Origin: Prevotella sp. E2-28
GTDB lineage: Bacteria; Bacteroidota; Bacteroidia; Bacteroidales; Bacteroidaceae
Assembly (NCBI RefSeq): GCF_022024055.1
Contig: NZ_CP091788.1
Location: 2,046,001 to 2,110,000, forward strand
Direction: 5' to 3'
Length of the DNA: 64,000 bases
Shown: positions 33,698-43,755 of the stretch, one piece after another
How positions within the stretch are numbered: position 1 is the first letter of the stretch
Layout of the letters: each line of letters starts with the position of its first letter
The notes under the pieces: generated by a model
Databases searched by the model: none
What the model was told of the DNA's origin: nothing
The model's input: only the letters and a program-made list of their open reading frames with translations
Translations under genes and position numbers: made by a program

Positions 33698-34447
33698 TTA
33701 GAAATAGAAGTTCATTGTTATGTTAGCACCCATATTACCAGTACCGATGAAGGTATTCTTGCTGTTAATACGAGAGAAGTTGGCATCTGCGGGATCAGGA
33801 TCGTTATCAACAGAAGTACCACGCCAAGTCTTAGCAATAGCGAAGTCGAGGTTGGCACCCAGAGAAATCTGCTCAGTAACGAAATATTCAACGCCAGCGT
33901 TCAGCATCACACCAAGCTTATTGGTGGGAGCACCAGTGTATGTATAGTCACCATCAGTAGAACCAGTGGTTGACTCTGCATAAGTCCAACGGTTAGTGTG
34001 AACATACACGAGGTTTGCGCCGAAGATAGGCTGCAAACGCTTACCGGGCTGCAGACGATACTCCAAACCTGCCAACATCTGGAAAGCTGTGGTAGAGTTG
34101 CGGGTGTAAGAGGTAACCTTCTCAAGGTCGCTAAGATCAGCATAGTTGTTGGTTACATTGTAGTTGTTGTTGAAACCGAAACCGGCAACAACAGCCATGT
34201 TGTCCTGAAGGAAATACTTACCAGTGATAGTGGTTCCACCAAAGAGGTTGTCGCTATCAATACCCTCGAAAGGAGCTACAGAGTTGTTAGTGGTACCATT
34301 GAACATGTTACCAACATAGTTGAGAACAGGGTTTGCATTGAAAGTCAATGCGAAACCGCCTTCACGTGAACCAAACCATTTGTCATCCTGTGCATTCATA
34401 GAAACTGCAATGAAAGCTGCAGCCAAGGTCACAAAAATCTTTTTCAT
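33698..34447 (-). CDS. Outer-membrane beta-barrel protein, paralogue
   Basis: The start is set at MKKIFVTLAAAF (249 residues), since the longer frame runs through the 5' leader. The signal peptide ends NAQ. The barrel is larger than its neighbour's, and its last strand is ANITMNFYF. A promoter box TACTTTTG lies at 34514-34521, and the leader holds a CCACCCGT/ACGGTGG hairpin. It sits 40 bp ahead of the second barrel gene, with no separate promoter seen, so the two are probably cotranscribed. Confidence 0.8.
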   Translation of the reverse strand: MKKIFVTLAAAFIAVSMNAQDDKWFGSREGGFALTFNANPVLNYVGNMFNGTTNNSVAPFEGIDSDNLFGGTTITGKYFLQDNMAVVAGFGFNNNYNVTNNYADLSDLEKVTSYTRNSTTAFQMLAGLEYRLQPGKRLQPIFGANLVYVHTNRWTYAESTTGSTDGDYTYTGAPTNKLGVMLNAGVEYFVTEQISLGANLDFAIAKTWRGTSVDNDPDPADANFSRINSKNTFIGTGNMGANITMNFYF

Positions 34448-34513
34448 AATATAATTTATTTTTATTAAACATTTCCACCGTTTTACGGGTGGCATTTTCT
34501 TTTAAACCGGCGG

Positions 34514-34521
34514 CAAAAGTA
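34514..34521 (-). promoter_or_regulatory. Promoter -7 box of the barrel-protein pair
   Basis: TACTTTTG on the minus strand; TTG 18 bases upstream. Confidence 0.6.
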
Positions 34522-34733
34522 CAAAAATCTTTGATACTGCAAAAGTTTTTTGGAAAAATTTTTATAAAAATGACGCTTTTTTTTGAGTTTATCCCGCTTT
34601 TCAGCCCTTTTCATAGACAAAATTCACCCAAAATACGAAAAACAGAAGCCGTCCCAGCCGTTCCAAAAACTCCAGCATCACTAGGGGTTTTTCTGATTTT
34701 TTATTACATTTCACTCAAAAAGGCGATTTATTC

Positions 34734-34764
34734 TTGCTAATTTCATTTAAAATATGTACCTTTG
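34734..34764 (+). promoter_or_regulatory. Promoter of the kdsA operon
   Basis: TTG 34734-34736, 20 bases, TACCTTTG 34757-34764. It shows that kdsA starts at 34787 and not at the earlier in-frame ATG. Confidence 0.75.
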
Positions 34765-34786
34765 CACGGTTGAATACTATAATAAT

Positions 34787-35548
34787 ATGAATAACAATCT
34801 AAAGATTATTGCGGGACCTTGCGTGATTGAGTCGGCAGAATTGCTGGATACCGTTGCCAGCACACTGGTTGACATCAACAAGCGCCTGGGCACGAACATC
34901 ATATTTAAGGCCTCATTTGATAAGGCCAACCGCACTTCTATCAGCTCCTTCAGAGGCCCTGGCATTGACAAGGGATTGCAGATGCTAAATGACGTGAAAG
35001 AGAAATACGGTTTGCAGTTGTTAACCGACATTCACGAAGCATGGCAGGCAGCACCTACGGGCGAGGTAGTTGACGTGATTCAGATTCCTGCATTCCTGTG
35101 CCGACAGACAGACCTGCTGGTGGCAGCAGCAAAGACGGGGAAGACGGTAAACGTGAAGAAAGCACAGTTTCTCTGCGGACGCGACATGAAATATCCTGTA
35201 GAGAAAGCCAAGGAGGCTGGCGCTAAGGAGGTGTGGCTCACGGAGAGGGGCAACATGATGGGATATGGCAACCTGGTGGTAGATTTCCGCAATATCAGCG
35301 ACATGTTAGAGATAGTGCCCACCGTCGTGATGGACTGTACGCACAGCGTGCAGCGCCCCGATGCTAAGGGCGGCAAGACTGGTGGCGATCGCAGATTCGT
35401 GCCTTCTATGGCTCTGGCAGCAAAGGCTTTTGGCGCCACGGGCTATTTCTTTGAGGTACACCCCACCCCAGACCAAGGACTGAGTGATGCTGCCAACATG
35501 TTGGAATTAGACAAACTGGAAGATTTAGTAAAGAAACTCATCTCATGA
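34787..35548 (+). CDS. kdsA: 3-deoxy-8-phosphooctulonate synthase
   Basis: Condenses arabinose-5-phosphate with phosphoenolpyruvate to Kdo-8-phosphate for the lipopolysaccharide core. 253 residues from MNNNLKIIAGPCVIES. The cysteine in AGPCVIES marks the metal-dependent class. Other motifs are FKASFDKANRTS, FRGPGIDKGL and GDRRFVP. ATGA overlap with kdsD; the enzyme upstream in the pathway is encoded by the next gene, so the pair is a functional unit. Confidence 0.95.
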   Translation: MNNNLKIIAGPCVIESAELLDTVASTLVDINKRLGTNIIFKASFDKANRTSISSFRGPGIDKGLQMLNDVKEKYGLQLLTDIHEAWQAAPTGEVVDVIQIPAFLCRQTDLLVAAAKTGKTVNVKKAQFLCGRDMKYPVEKAKEAGAKEVWLTERGNMMGYGNLVVDFRNISDMLEIVPTVVMDCTHSVQRPDAKGGKTGGDRRFVPSMALAAKAFGATGYFFEVHPTPDQGLSDAANMLELDKLEDLVKKLIS

Positions 35549-36492
35549 CAACAAGAGAATACGGAATACAGGCAATTAAGGACGAGGCAGAGGCTCTGCT
35601 CGACATGATTCCCAAGATGGACGGCGAGTTTGATGCTGCTGTGGATTTGATGCTCAACTGCAAAGGTAAGGTTATCGTTACAGGTGTAGGCAAGAGTGGT
35701 CACATAGGCGCGAAGATAGCTGCCACACTAGCCTCAACAGGTACGCCATCTTTCTTTATCAACCCGCTGGACGTCTATCATGGCGACCTGGGTGTGATGA
35801 CGCATGACGACGTGGTCCTTGCCATTTCAAACTCTGGTTCTACAGATGAACTGCTGCGCTTCATCCCTATGGTGCTCCACATGGAGATACCCATCATTGG
35901 CATGAGCGGAAACCCCTCATCACTACTGGCGAAATACTCTACCTGCCATCTGAATGTAGGCGTGAAGAAAGAGGCCTGCCCCCTGAACCTTGCTCCTACC
36001 AGCAGCACGACAGCTGCGCTGGCTATGGGCGACGCGCTGGCTATAGCCCTGATGCAGAAAAGGAACTTCCGTCCGCAGGACTTTGCACATTTCCATCCTG
36101 GCGGAGAACTGGGTAAGCGCCTGCTGACTACGGCACAGGACGTGATGCGCAGCGACGACCTGCCTATCCTGTCGCCCGATACCCGCCTTGGCGAAGCTAT
36201 CATGATGGTCAGCGAAGGAAAGCTGGGACTGGGCGTGGCTGAGACCGACGGCAAGATTGCAGGTCTGATTACTGACGGCGATATTCGTAGAGCCATTGAA
36301 CGCTGGCAGGCTGACTTCTTCAACCATACCGTCAGCGACATCATGACGCGTACGCCAAAGACCGTTGAACTGGAAACTAAGATTACTGAGATACAACGCA
36401 TCATGCAGCAATATAAGATACACTCCGTGCTGGTGGTCACCAAAGACAACCAACTGCTGGGAGTCGTAGATCATTACTCATGTATGTTATAA
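35545..36492 (+). CDS. kdsD: Arabinose-5-phosphate isomerase
   Basis: Interconverts ribulose-5-phosphate and arabinose-5-phosphate, supplying KdsA. 315 residues: an SIS domain (about 35-170) with GVGKSGHIGAKIAATLASTG and SNSGSTDE, then two CBS domains (about 205-315). The start ATG overlaps the kdsA stop. The regulator gene follows after 10 bp. Confidence 0.95.
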   Translation: MTTREYGIQAIKDEAEALLDMIPKMDGEFDAAVDLMLNCKGKVIVTGVGKSGHIGAKIAATLASTGTPSFFINPLDVYHGDLGVMTHDDVVLAISNSGSTDELLRFIPMVLHMEIPIIGMSGNPSSLLAKYSTCHLNVGVKKEACPLNLAPTSSTTAALAMGDALAIALMQKRNFRPQDFAHFHPGGELGKRLLTTAQDVMRSDDLPILSPDTRLGEAIMMVSEGKLGLGVAETDGKIAGLITDGDIRRAIERWQADFFNHTVSDIMTRTPKTVELETKITEIQRIMQQYKIHSVLVVTKDNQLLGVVDHYSCML

Positions 36493-36502
36493 GTAAAAAA
36501 CT

Positions 36503-39500
36503 ATGAATGCACTTAAGAAAGTTCTGCTACTCATCATGCTGATGCTGCCTATTGGCACTTCTGCAGACTATCTTTTCAAGACGCTGGATGCCCGAAGCGG
36601 ACTGACCTCCAGTCAGATAAACTGCATATTAAAGGATTCACGCGGTTTCATCTGGTTGGGCACACCTGCCGGACTATACCGTTATGACGGCTATATATTC
36701 AAGCACTTCCAGACGGACTCGCAGGACGGCTCATCGCTGCCCGACAGCTACATCGAGTCTATTCAGGAAACATACGAAGGAACGCTGCTGGTTAAGACGG
36801 CATCAAACTACTGTATCTACCACCCACGCACAGAGAGCTTTGAGCGCGACATGCGTCAGGTGTTTGCCCGACTGGGTATCAAGGATGTGCCAGAGATTAT
36901 CTACATAGACCATCACAAGAACTTATGGGGTTATATCGCTGGTCGTGGTGCCATCAGTTATAACATGCAGCAACAGCTGTTCTATGAGTTTCATGAGTCT
37001 GACGATTCTTACGGCATCCCTGCTGGTAACGTATGCTCTATCGGCGAATGTAAGGATGGTGTCATCTTTGTGTATGATGACGGACGCATGGTTTGTCTGG
37101 ACATCACCCATCAGCAGAACGTGGTATGGAGAAACTACGAGATTGCGAAACGAGGTTTGAGAAAGACCAACTCCCTGCGTGTATTCGCTGACCAGAAAGA
37201 TAACATCTGGCTCTACGGACAAGGCACGCTGTTCCTGTATCAGAAGAAGACTGACATTTGGGATACCAACATTGGCGATGCCCTGGAACTGACTGGCGTC
37301 AACGTGGACCATGCGGTCTATGCTATGGGTGGCGACCGCAACGGCAATATCTGGTTAGGCACAAACCGCCCCTACCTCATTAAGATGAATGTCAATACCC
37401 ATGCTATGGAGAACGTGCCAACCATGAGTCTGAACTCCACACGCTTGGTAGAAAACAACATGGGTATTCGCAGTATCTATGTGGATGATACAGACCTGCT
37501 GTGGATAGGTACCGCAAAATCGGGCGTGGCCTATATGGGTCAGAACATCTATAAGTTTGAGTACAACAAGCTGGGCGACATCACGGCCATCGTAGAAGAC
37601 AGTACAGGCAGAATATGGTATGGTACCAGCGACAAAGGTATCATTGACTATGAAGGTCAGCTGGCCAGCAAGAAGGTTTCCGCCATGGCATACACGAAAG
37701 ACGGAAGTCTGTGGGTGGGTTCTCCTCAGAACGGTATTGCACGCATCAAGGATGGAAAGTCGCAAATCTTCTCTGTAGCCAATGACAGTACCCAGCGCTA
37801 CATGATTGATGACCATATCAACGCCCTGGCTTCTGATAAGGCTGGTAACCTATGGATTGCTACCGACGGCGGTCTGCAGGTGTTTAACCCACGTGTGAAC
37901 CAGTTCTCAAACTACACGAAGAAGAACGGAAAGCTGAGGGTGAACCATATCACTTCGCTCTACTATACAACCAATAACAAGATGCTGATAGGTACTGCCG
38001 AAGGACTCATCGTGATGAATATCTCTACCGCGGAGATGAGACAATATACAGGTAACTCCACGAACCTCTCGAAATTCACCAACAACTACGTGACGCAGGT
38101 TTACGAGGACTCACGCGGACTGATTTGGGTGGGCACGCGAGAAGGTGTGAACATCTGGAATCCTAATACTGACAAGCTGGATTATCTGACTGAGAAGAAC
38201 GGCCTCTGTAATAATAATATATGTGGTATTGCTGAGGATGCCAGCCATAACGTATGGTTGTCAACAAGTAATGGCGTCAGCAGAGTAGTCATACAAAGGA
38301 ATCATGAAGACGACACGTACAACTACGGTCTTTATAACTACACCCGTAACGACGGACTGCAGGGCGAAGAGTTTAACATCGGCTCTATCCTGGTACGTCG
38401 TGATGGAAATGTGGTGATGGGCGGACTGAACGGTATCAACTGGATACGCCCCAAGACGATAGACGAGACAGTCAGTCTGCCACGCGTAATGCTGACCCAA
38501 TTCTTTATTGGTGAAGAGGAAGTGCTGGTAGGTCATACCTACAACGGCAACGTGCCCCTTACTCAGGCTCTCAACGAGAGTAACCGCATCTACCTGAAGA
38601 GCGACCAGAATACCTTTACCATCAAGTTTGCCGCAGGTAACTACAACCAAAGTGAGCGCCTGCAGTTCATGTATGAGATGGAGGGACTGGACAACAACTG
38701 GCACGACGGCGATGCCTTGAAACATGGCGTGACGTTTACTGACCTTTCGCCTGGCACCTATAAGCTCCACGTGAAAGCTGTGAGTGCAGAAGGTGCTGTG
38801 AGCAATCAGGAACGTGTCATCGAGATTGTGGTAGGACGCCCCTGGTTCCTGCAATGGTGGATGGTGGGTATCTATGCCCTCATACTGATTATCGTTGTCT
38901 ATATGTGGAAACGCGGTATGGACAGGATACGCTTGCTGTGGAGAAAGAAGAAGGCCATCATCGGCGAACTCATACAGCAGCGTGAAGAGATAAAATCTGC
39001 AAGTGATGATCTGCGTCAGCCCATGTCACGCATGACAACCATCATCATGAATCTATCAGAAAGAGAAAGCACGCTGGAGGAGCGAGAGCAGCTCAACGCC
39101 CTTCACTCACAGATGCTGCAGGTCATCACCCGTGTGAGCGATATGCAGACGGTATTGGAGAATCCTGAAGAGAGAGCGAAGAAGAACGTACAGAAGCACT
39201 TCGAGATTAATGCTAAGGGTGAGATGAGCTTGCCCGACCTGCTAAGCGAAGAGCTTACCTCTGAGATACGCCCATATCAGGCAGAGCTGCCTACGGCGAA
39301 GTTCCGCGTGGTATTCATTGATAACAACTTGGAGTTCGTGAAGTTCATCAAATCGCACTTGAAGTTCGTTTATGAATTCCATACCTACAATGATATCATG
39401 AAGGCTGCTCATGACATTGAGTCGATGGTGCCCGACTTGGTCATCTGTAAACAGGATATGCCGAAGATGACGGGTAGCGAACTGTGTAATAACATCAAGA

Positions 39501-40258
39501 TGCACCCCACACTCAATCGTATTAAGTTCGTGCTGATGACTGACATCAAGCTTTCATCGAAAGAGATGATGAGTCAGAATATCACCATGGGTGCTGATGA
39601 CTATCTGGCAAAGCCATTCAACCTGCAAGAGGCTGTGATGCGCTTCAATAAGTTGCTGGGCGTAGGACCGATAGAAATCAAGTCAGACCTGATTGAGGGT
39701 GCTGAGACACGTGAGCTGGAAGGTCGCAACTCTAGTATGACCACGGCTACGGAGACCATGGATCTGACGAACTACAACCCCACTCCTAACGAAGTTGAGG
39801 AAGACGAGCTGATGAAATCGCTGGCTGTCGAGGTTATCAAGAAACACGATACACCTGAGTCTGACCAGAAGTTCGCGTTCTTCGAAGGTGAGGACGAGAT
39901 GCTGGAAAATTACAGTATGTCTGACAATATGGATCAGCAACTGCTTAACAGCATCGAGCAATACGTGCAGCAGAACATGAATCGTGGCGCTATCAATCTG
40001 GAGGATATGGCAGAGGCTATGGGTATGAGCATGAAGCCTTTCTTCCAAAAGGTACACGAGATTACAGGCAAGACACCTGCTGAGGTGGTACGTGACTTGC
40101 GTCTGCGTCATGCATGTATCCTGCTGCAGCGCACCAATATCAACATGAGTGAATTGGCATCGCACGTAGGATTTGCCACTGGTGAACATTTCATTAACCT
40201 CTTTAAGGAGCGCTTTGGCATTACGCCATCAGAATATAGGCTAAAATACCGCAAATGA
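36503..40258 (+). CDS. Hybrid-sensor-like regulator with dead phosphorelay
   Basis: 1251 residues: signal peptide (1-21), propeller region (about 25-700), Y_Y_Y domain (about 715-775), one membrane helix (about 783-803), a histidine-kinase dimerisation-like segment, no ATPase domain, a receiver-like domain (about 930-1050), and an AraC HTH (about 1149-1251). In the kinase segment the usual S-H-E-L-R-T-P is S-D-D-L-R-Q-P (834-840), so the histidine is Asp835. In the receiver the phosphoacceptor Asp is Lys983 (VICKQDMPKM), although Asp940 and the AKPF lysine remain. It is the third gene of the kdsA operon; its stop overlaps the next start. Confidence 0.85.
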   Translation: MNALKKVLLLIMLMLPIGTSADYLFKTLDARSGLTSSQINCILKDSRGFIWLGTPAGLYRYDGYIFKHFQTDSQDGSSLPDSYIESIQETYEGTLLVKTASNYCIYHPRTESFERDMRQVFARLGIKDVPEIIYIDHHKNLWGYIAGRGAISYNMQQQLFYEFHESDDSYGIPAGNVCSIGECKDGVIFVYDDGRMVCLDITHQQNVVWRNYEIAKRGLRKTNSLRVFADQKDNIWLYGQGTLFLYQKKTDIWDTNIGDALELTGVNVDHAVYAMGGDRNGNIWLGTNRPYLIKMNVNTHAMENVPTMSLNSTRLVENNMGIRSIYVDDTDLLWIGTAKSGVAYMGQNIYKFEYNKLGDITAIVEDSTGRIWYGTSDKGIIDYEGQLASKKVSAMAYTKDGSLWVGSPQNGIARIKDGKSQIFSVANDSTQRYMIDDHINALASDKAGNLWIATDGGLQVFNPRVNQFSNYTKKNGKLRVNHITSLYYTTNNKMLIGTAEGLIVMNISTAEMRQYTGNSTNLSKFTNNYVTQVYEDSRGLIWVGTREGVNIWNPNTDKLDYLTEKNGLCNNNICGIAEDASHNVWLSTSNGVSRVVIQRNHEDDTYNYGLYNYTRNDGLQGEEFNIGSILVRRDGNVVMGGLNGINWIRPKTIDETVSLPRVMLTQFFIGEEEVLVGHTYNGNVPLTQALNESNRIYLKSDQNTFTIKFAAGNYNQSERLQFMYEMEGLDNNWHDGDALKHGVTFTDLSPGTYKLHVKAVSAEGAVSNQERVIEIVVGRPWFLQWWMVGIYALILIIVVYMWKRGMDRIRLLWRKKKAIIGELIQQREEIKSASDDLRQPMSRMTTIIMNLSERESTLEEREQLNALHSQMLQVITRVSDMQTVLENPEERAKKNVQKHFEINAKGEMSLPDLLSEELTSEIRPYQAELPTAKFRVVFIDNNLEFVKFIKSHLKFVYEFHTYNDIMKAAHDIESMVPDLVICKQDMPKMTGSELCNNIKMHPTLNRIKFVLMTDIKLSSKEMMSQNITMGADDYLAKPFNLQEAVMRFNKLLGVGPIEIKSDLIEGAETRELEGRNSSMTTATETMDLTNYNPTPNEVEEDELMKSLAVEVIKKHDTPESDQKFAFFEGEDEMLENYSMSDNMDQQLLNSIEQYVQQNMNRGAINLEDMAEAMGMSMKPFFQKVHEITGKTPAEVVRDLRLRHACILLQRTNINMSELASHVGFATGEHFINLFKERFGITPSEYRLKYRK

Positions 40259-41547
40259 AGAAGATAAGACATATCATGGTAAGTGCTACTCTTATAGCAC
40301 TTGCCTTTTTTACGCCCAACCAGTTAAAAGCACAAGAAAATCTCACTTCTGATACGCTTATCTATCAACAGTTGATGGCGTATGATGTCAACTTCTCCAA
40401 TAATAACAGCGTGAGCCTACTCATGTCTGGACAGGAGAAATTCGATGATATGTTTGAAGCCATCAGGCAGGCCAAGCATAGCGTACACCTGGAGTACTTC
40501 AACTTCCGCAATGACTCTATCGCCATGCTGCTCTTTGAAGTTCTGAAAGCTAAACGAAAAGAAGGCGTAGAGATACGTGCCATGTTTGATGCCTTTGGTA
40601 ACGACTCCAACAACCAGCCGCTGCGTAAGCATCACTTGGAGGCTTTACGCAAAGAAGGTATTGACATCGTAGAGTTCGACCCTATACGTTTCCCCTGGGT
40701 AAATCACATTTGGCCTCGCGACCATAGGAAGATTGTGGTTATTGACGGATGTGTGGCCTATACGGGTGGTATGAACGTGGCCGACTATTATATAAAAGGT
40801 ACGGAGCAAGTTGGTGCATGGCGAGATATGCATTGCCGTATTGAGGGCGGAGCCGTGAATGACTTGCAACAGATTTTCTGCCGAATATGGAAGAAAGCTA
40901 CTGGTGAGGACTTGGCTGACTCGGCCCAATATTTCAGAGGTAACGAACAGGCCATGATGGAAGGTCTCAAGCCTGACACCACGGCTACGGCAGGTCATAA
41001 ACTGGTGGGCATCATCAATCGTGAGCCCCGTACTACGAATGACGTGATGCGTTATTTCTATGTCAACGCCATCAACGATGCTCAGGACTCCATCCATATC
41101 ATCAATCCTTATTTCACGCTGATTCCCTGTATCAACAAGGCTATCAAGAATGCTATTAAGCGTGGCATCAAGGTAGATATTATGCTCTCTGCCAAGAGTG
41201 ATATTCCCCTGACACCCGACTGTGCTTTCTATAATGCCCATAAACTCATGAAGCGTGGCGCCAACATCTGGCTCTATCAGCCTGGCTTCCATCACTCAAA
41301 GATTATGATGGTAGATGGACGTTTCTGTACTGTAGGCAGCACCAATCTGGATGCCCGCAGCACAAGATTTGACTACGAAGAAAACGCTGTTATCATAGAC
41401 CGTTGCACAACACGTGAACTTGATGATATGTTTGAGCGTGACAAGAAGGAAAGCGTTTACCTAACCCCTCAGACGTGGAAGGAGTTTCGCACGCCTTGGC
41501 AGCGTTTCCGTGGATGGTTCGCCCACCTGTTGCGTCCTTTCCTTTAA
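40255..41547 (+). CDS. Secreted phospholipase D/cardiolipin synthase-like protein
   Basis: 430 residues with two HKD motifs, HRKIVVIDG and HSKIMMVDG (each HxKx4D), each followed by the downstream Gly-Gly or Gly-Ser and Asn (GGMN, GSTN). Cardiolipin synthases usually have two N-terminal membrane helices. This one instead has a cleavable-looking signal peptide (MKKIRHIMVSATLIALAFF, ending LKAQ), so it probably acts in the periplasm or at the outer membrane. ATGA overlap with the regulator gene; its 3' end overlaps the convergent TPR gene by four bases. Confidence 0.85.
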   Translation: MKKIRHIMVSATLIALAFFTPNQLKAQENLTSDTLIYQQLMAYDVNFSNNNSVSLLMSGQEKFDDMFEAIRQAKHSVHLEYFNFRNDSIAMLLFEVLKAKRKEGVEIRAMFDAFGNDSNNQPLRKHHLEALRKEGIDIVEFDPIRFPWVNHIWPRDHRKIVVIDGCVAYTGGMNVADYYIKGTEQVGAWRDMHCRIEGGAVNDLQQIFCRIWKKATGEDLADSAQYFRGNEQAMMEGLKPDTTATAGHKLVGIINREPRTTNDVMRYFYVNAINDAQDSIHIINPYFTLIPCINKAIKNAIKRGIKVDIMLSAKSDIPLTPDCAFYNAHKLMKRGANIWLYQPGFHHSKIMMVDGRFCTVGSTNLDARSTRFDYEENAVIIDRCTTRELDDMFERDKKESVYLTPQTWKEFRTPWQRFRGWFAHLLRPFL

Positions 41548-43739
41548 GCTGTCACAGCATCCAGCATCATCTGGATTTCACCATCGCTTATCTGATGCTG
41601 AGCAAGGATGTCCTGCTCTGACTCAAGAAAGGCTTTCTCTAACTTAGCAACATCATTTTCCTCCATCTCCAAGTAACGGCGGAAAGCCTTGATAGCCTCA
41701 GGGATGTTACCTGTAAACCACAGGCAGTAACCATAGTTGAGGAAGTTGTCAGAGAATGGCTGTTCCTGAACAACGAGTTGTCCGTAAAGTTTTAAAGCTT
41801 CCTCATAACGACTTTCCAAAGTGAGTGCCCATGCCAGAACATGAACCACTACCATGTCCTGCGGGTATAGATAATTCAGTTTGAAAAGCTCCTTCAAAGC
41901 CTCTTCACTTTGACGAAGGTTGACCATACAAATGGCTGCATTCAGCAGATAAGACTTTGACTCCGGACTATCAATCAGTAATTGCTTGTAAACCTCCAGC
42001 GCCTTATCATAAAGCGACATGCTGTAAAGGGAACGGGCAAGTCCTACCATGGCCTTCTTGTCATTGGGTTTCATCGCCAATGCCATCTCGAACCATGATT
42101 TTTCCGAAAAAGGATCCCTCATCTTTTTTAATTGCAGAATATGAGCTTTCAGCATACAGTACTGATAATCCTTCTCCTTAGGATAGTTACCTAATACCCT
42201 TGAGGCATCAGTAACCTGCTGGCGTTTTACCAAGAATGATACCACTTCAAGGAATCGTTCTTGCAAGGCAGTAGAAGCAAAGAGTGAATGCTGAAAGAAC
42301 AGATAGTTCTGACTATTATCAAAGGGGTTACAGAACTCATTACGCATGGGATTCAAGCGGAAGAAACGATAGAGGTCCTGCAAGTACATACGACGCACAT
42401 AAGCAGGTGTCTTCTGCTCAGAATCATCAACCATTCCGCCAAGTGGCATGGGTGCAGCCTCGCCATTCTCTACCATTCTCACCATCTGTTCAGGCAGACG
42501 AGACAGAACCTGGTCAAAGGCCAAGACGAAGGAATACTTATCCCCATCGCAGAATGCGCCCATCTTCATCATGGTATGCAGGAATTTACGTCCCTTCTCA
42601 TTATTCCATATCGCGCTGATGGCAGGATGATTGGCATAGAACGGCATCAACCAGTTGGACAACTCATTAAAGAAAGGAAAACGCTTCATCTGCGAAAAGC
42701 CAGAGAAGTAGATATCCGAGCCCTGCTTCTGCATGTTGGCCATGCGCGTCACGCTCTGTTCCATCTTCTCCATGTCAAGCTCAGCAGCTTCTGGATGAAG
42801 GATATCCTCCAGCGTATCTTCATCCATCTCGACCAGTCCTTTCTGAGTCATCTTGATGCGCCCGTTATTCATGATGTCAGGCATGATCTCGTCATGAATC
42901 TTGCGCTGGTCGTTCTCTGTGTTCTTACAGAAGAACAACTGCATCTGAAGTTCTGTGAGTTCCTGACATGCAGTCTCATCAGCACACACCTCAATAAGGG
43001 CCTGTTGCATCTCTGGATAAAGTGCCTTTTTATCATTATCAATAGTCAGAGCCCAGCCCACCAAAGCACGCTGCTTAACACGCATATCAGTAGATTTGCG
43101 ATACACATTCAAGAGCGACAGCATCTTGTTCACATCAAAGACTTTCAGAGCCGATAATGTGATAGCACTTACCAATAGCTGTTGGTCATTAGAATCGATG
43201 GTGGGAGAAGTCAATATGTCAACATACTGACCAGCAACACTCTCACTCCACATCGAGGAAGTCAGGATATAATCATAAAAGGCACTCATGAATTCCTGAT
43301 GCTTCGCATAGAGCTCATCTTTCTTGACCTTCCTGACATGCTCTGGGTCTAAATCCAGCATAGCCAAGTCGCTGACAAACTCCTCAAGCTTGTTTCTCGC
43401 ATCAGTAAGCCCCCACTCCATACTGTTCTTTCGTGGACGCTGATAGACATACGACCAGAAACTGTTAGAACGGTATAGCTGAGTGGTCTTCAAATCCATA
43501 GTGAGCATATATAGCCTATGGAGCAACTGGTTATAAACCTGCTCGCGCTCAGGATCCTTAGCCCCACGCTTCCAGTATTCAGCCATCAGTTCATAATCAA
43601 CCTTAATGGCCGACAGTTTATCCAAGCCCGTGAGTTGGGGATAAGTCAACAAATAATTCTCAAGCTCTGTGATACCTGCCTGCAACTTACGCCTGCAGAG
43701 ATGCTCTACAACCCTGTCGAAGGAATCCATTTCGCGCAT
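41544..43739 (-). CDS. TPR-repeat protein
   Basis: 731 residues without signal peptide or membrane helix. Its C-terminal third (about 500-690) is tetratricopeptide-like: FSEKSWFEMALAMKPNDKKA, LGRSL-type helices, YEEALKLYGQLV and IPEAIKAFRRYLEME. The N-terminal part is helical with no recognised family. It probably scaffolds a protein complex; partners are unknown. The binding-protein gene lies 16 bp upstream on the same strand. Confidence 0.75.
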   Translation of the reverse strand: MREMDSFDRVVEHLCRRKLQAGITELENYLLTYPQLTGLDKLSAIKVDYELMAEYWKRGAKDPEREQVYNQLLHRLYMLTMDLKTTQLYRSNSFWSYVYQRPRKNSMEWGLTDARNKLEEFVSDLAMLDLDPEHVRKVKKDELYAKHQEFMSAFYDYILTSSMWSESVAGQYVDILTSPTIDSNDQQLLVSAITLSALKVFDVNKMLSLLNVYRKSTDMRVKQRALVGWALTIDNDKKALYPEMQQALIEVCADETACQELTELQMQLFFCKNTENDQRKIHDEIMPDIMNNGRIKMTQKGLVEMDEDTLEDILHPEAAELDMEKMEQSVTRMANMQKQGSDIYFSGFSQMKRFPFFNELSNWLMPFYANHPAISAIWNNEKGRKFLHTMMKMGAFCDGDKYSFVLAFDQVLSRLPEQMVRMVENGEAAPMPLGGMVDDSEQKTPAYVRRMYLQDLYRFFRLNPMRNEFCNPFDNSQNYLFFQHSLFASTALQERFLEVVSFLVKRQQVTDASRVLGNYPKEKDYQYCMLKAHILQLKKMRDPFSEKSWFEMALAMKPNDKKAMVGLARSLYSMSLYDKALEVYKQLLIDSPESKSYLLNAAICMVNLRQSEEALKELFKLNYLYPQDMVVVHVLAWALTLESRYEEALKLYGQLVVQEQPFSDNFLNYGYCLWFTGNIPEAIKAFRRYLEMEENDVAKLEKAFLESEQDILAQHQISDGEIQMMLDAVTA

Positions 43740-43755
43740 AACTCCCTATACCTTA

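Noticed and set aside
38261..38854. 197-codon minus-strand frame inside the regulator gene
   Set aside because: It is antisense to the propeller and Y_Y_Y region, with no promoter and no homology features.
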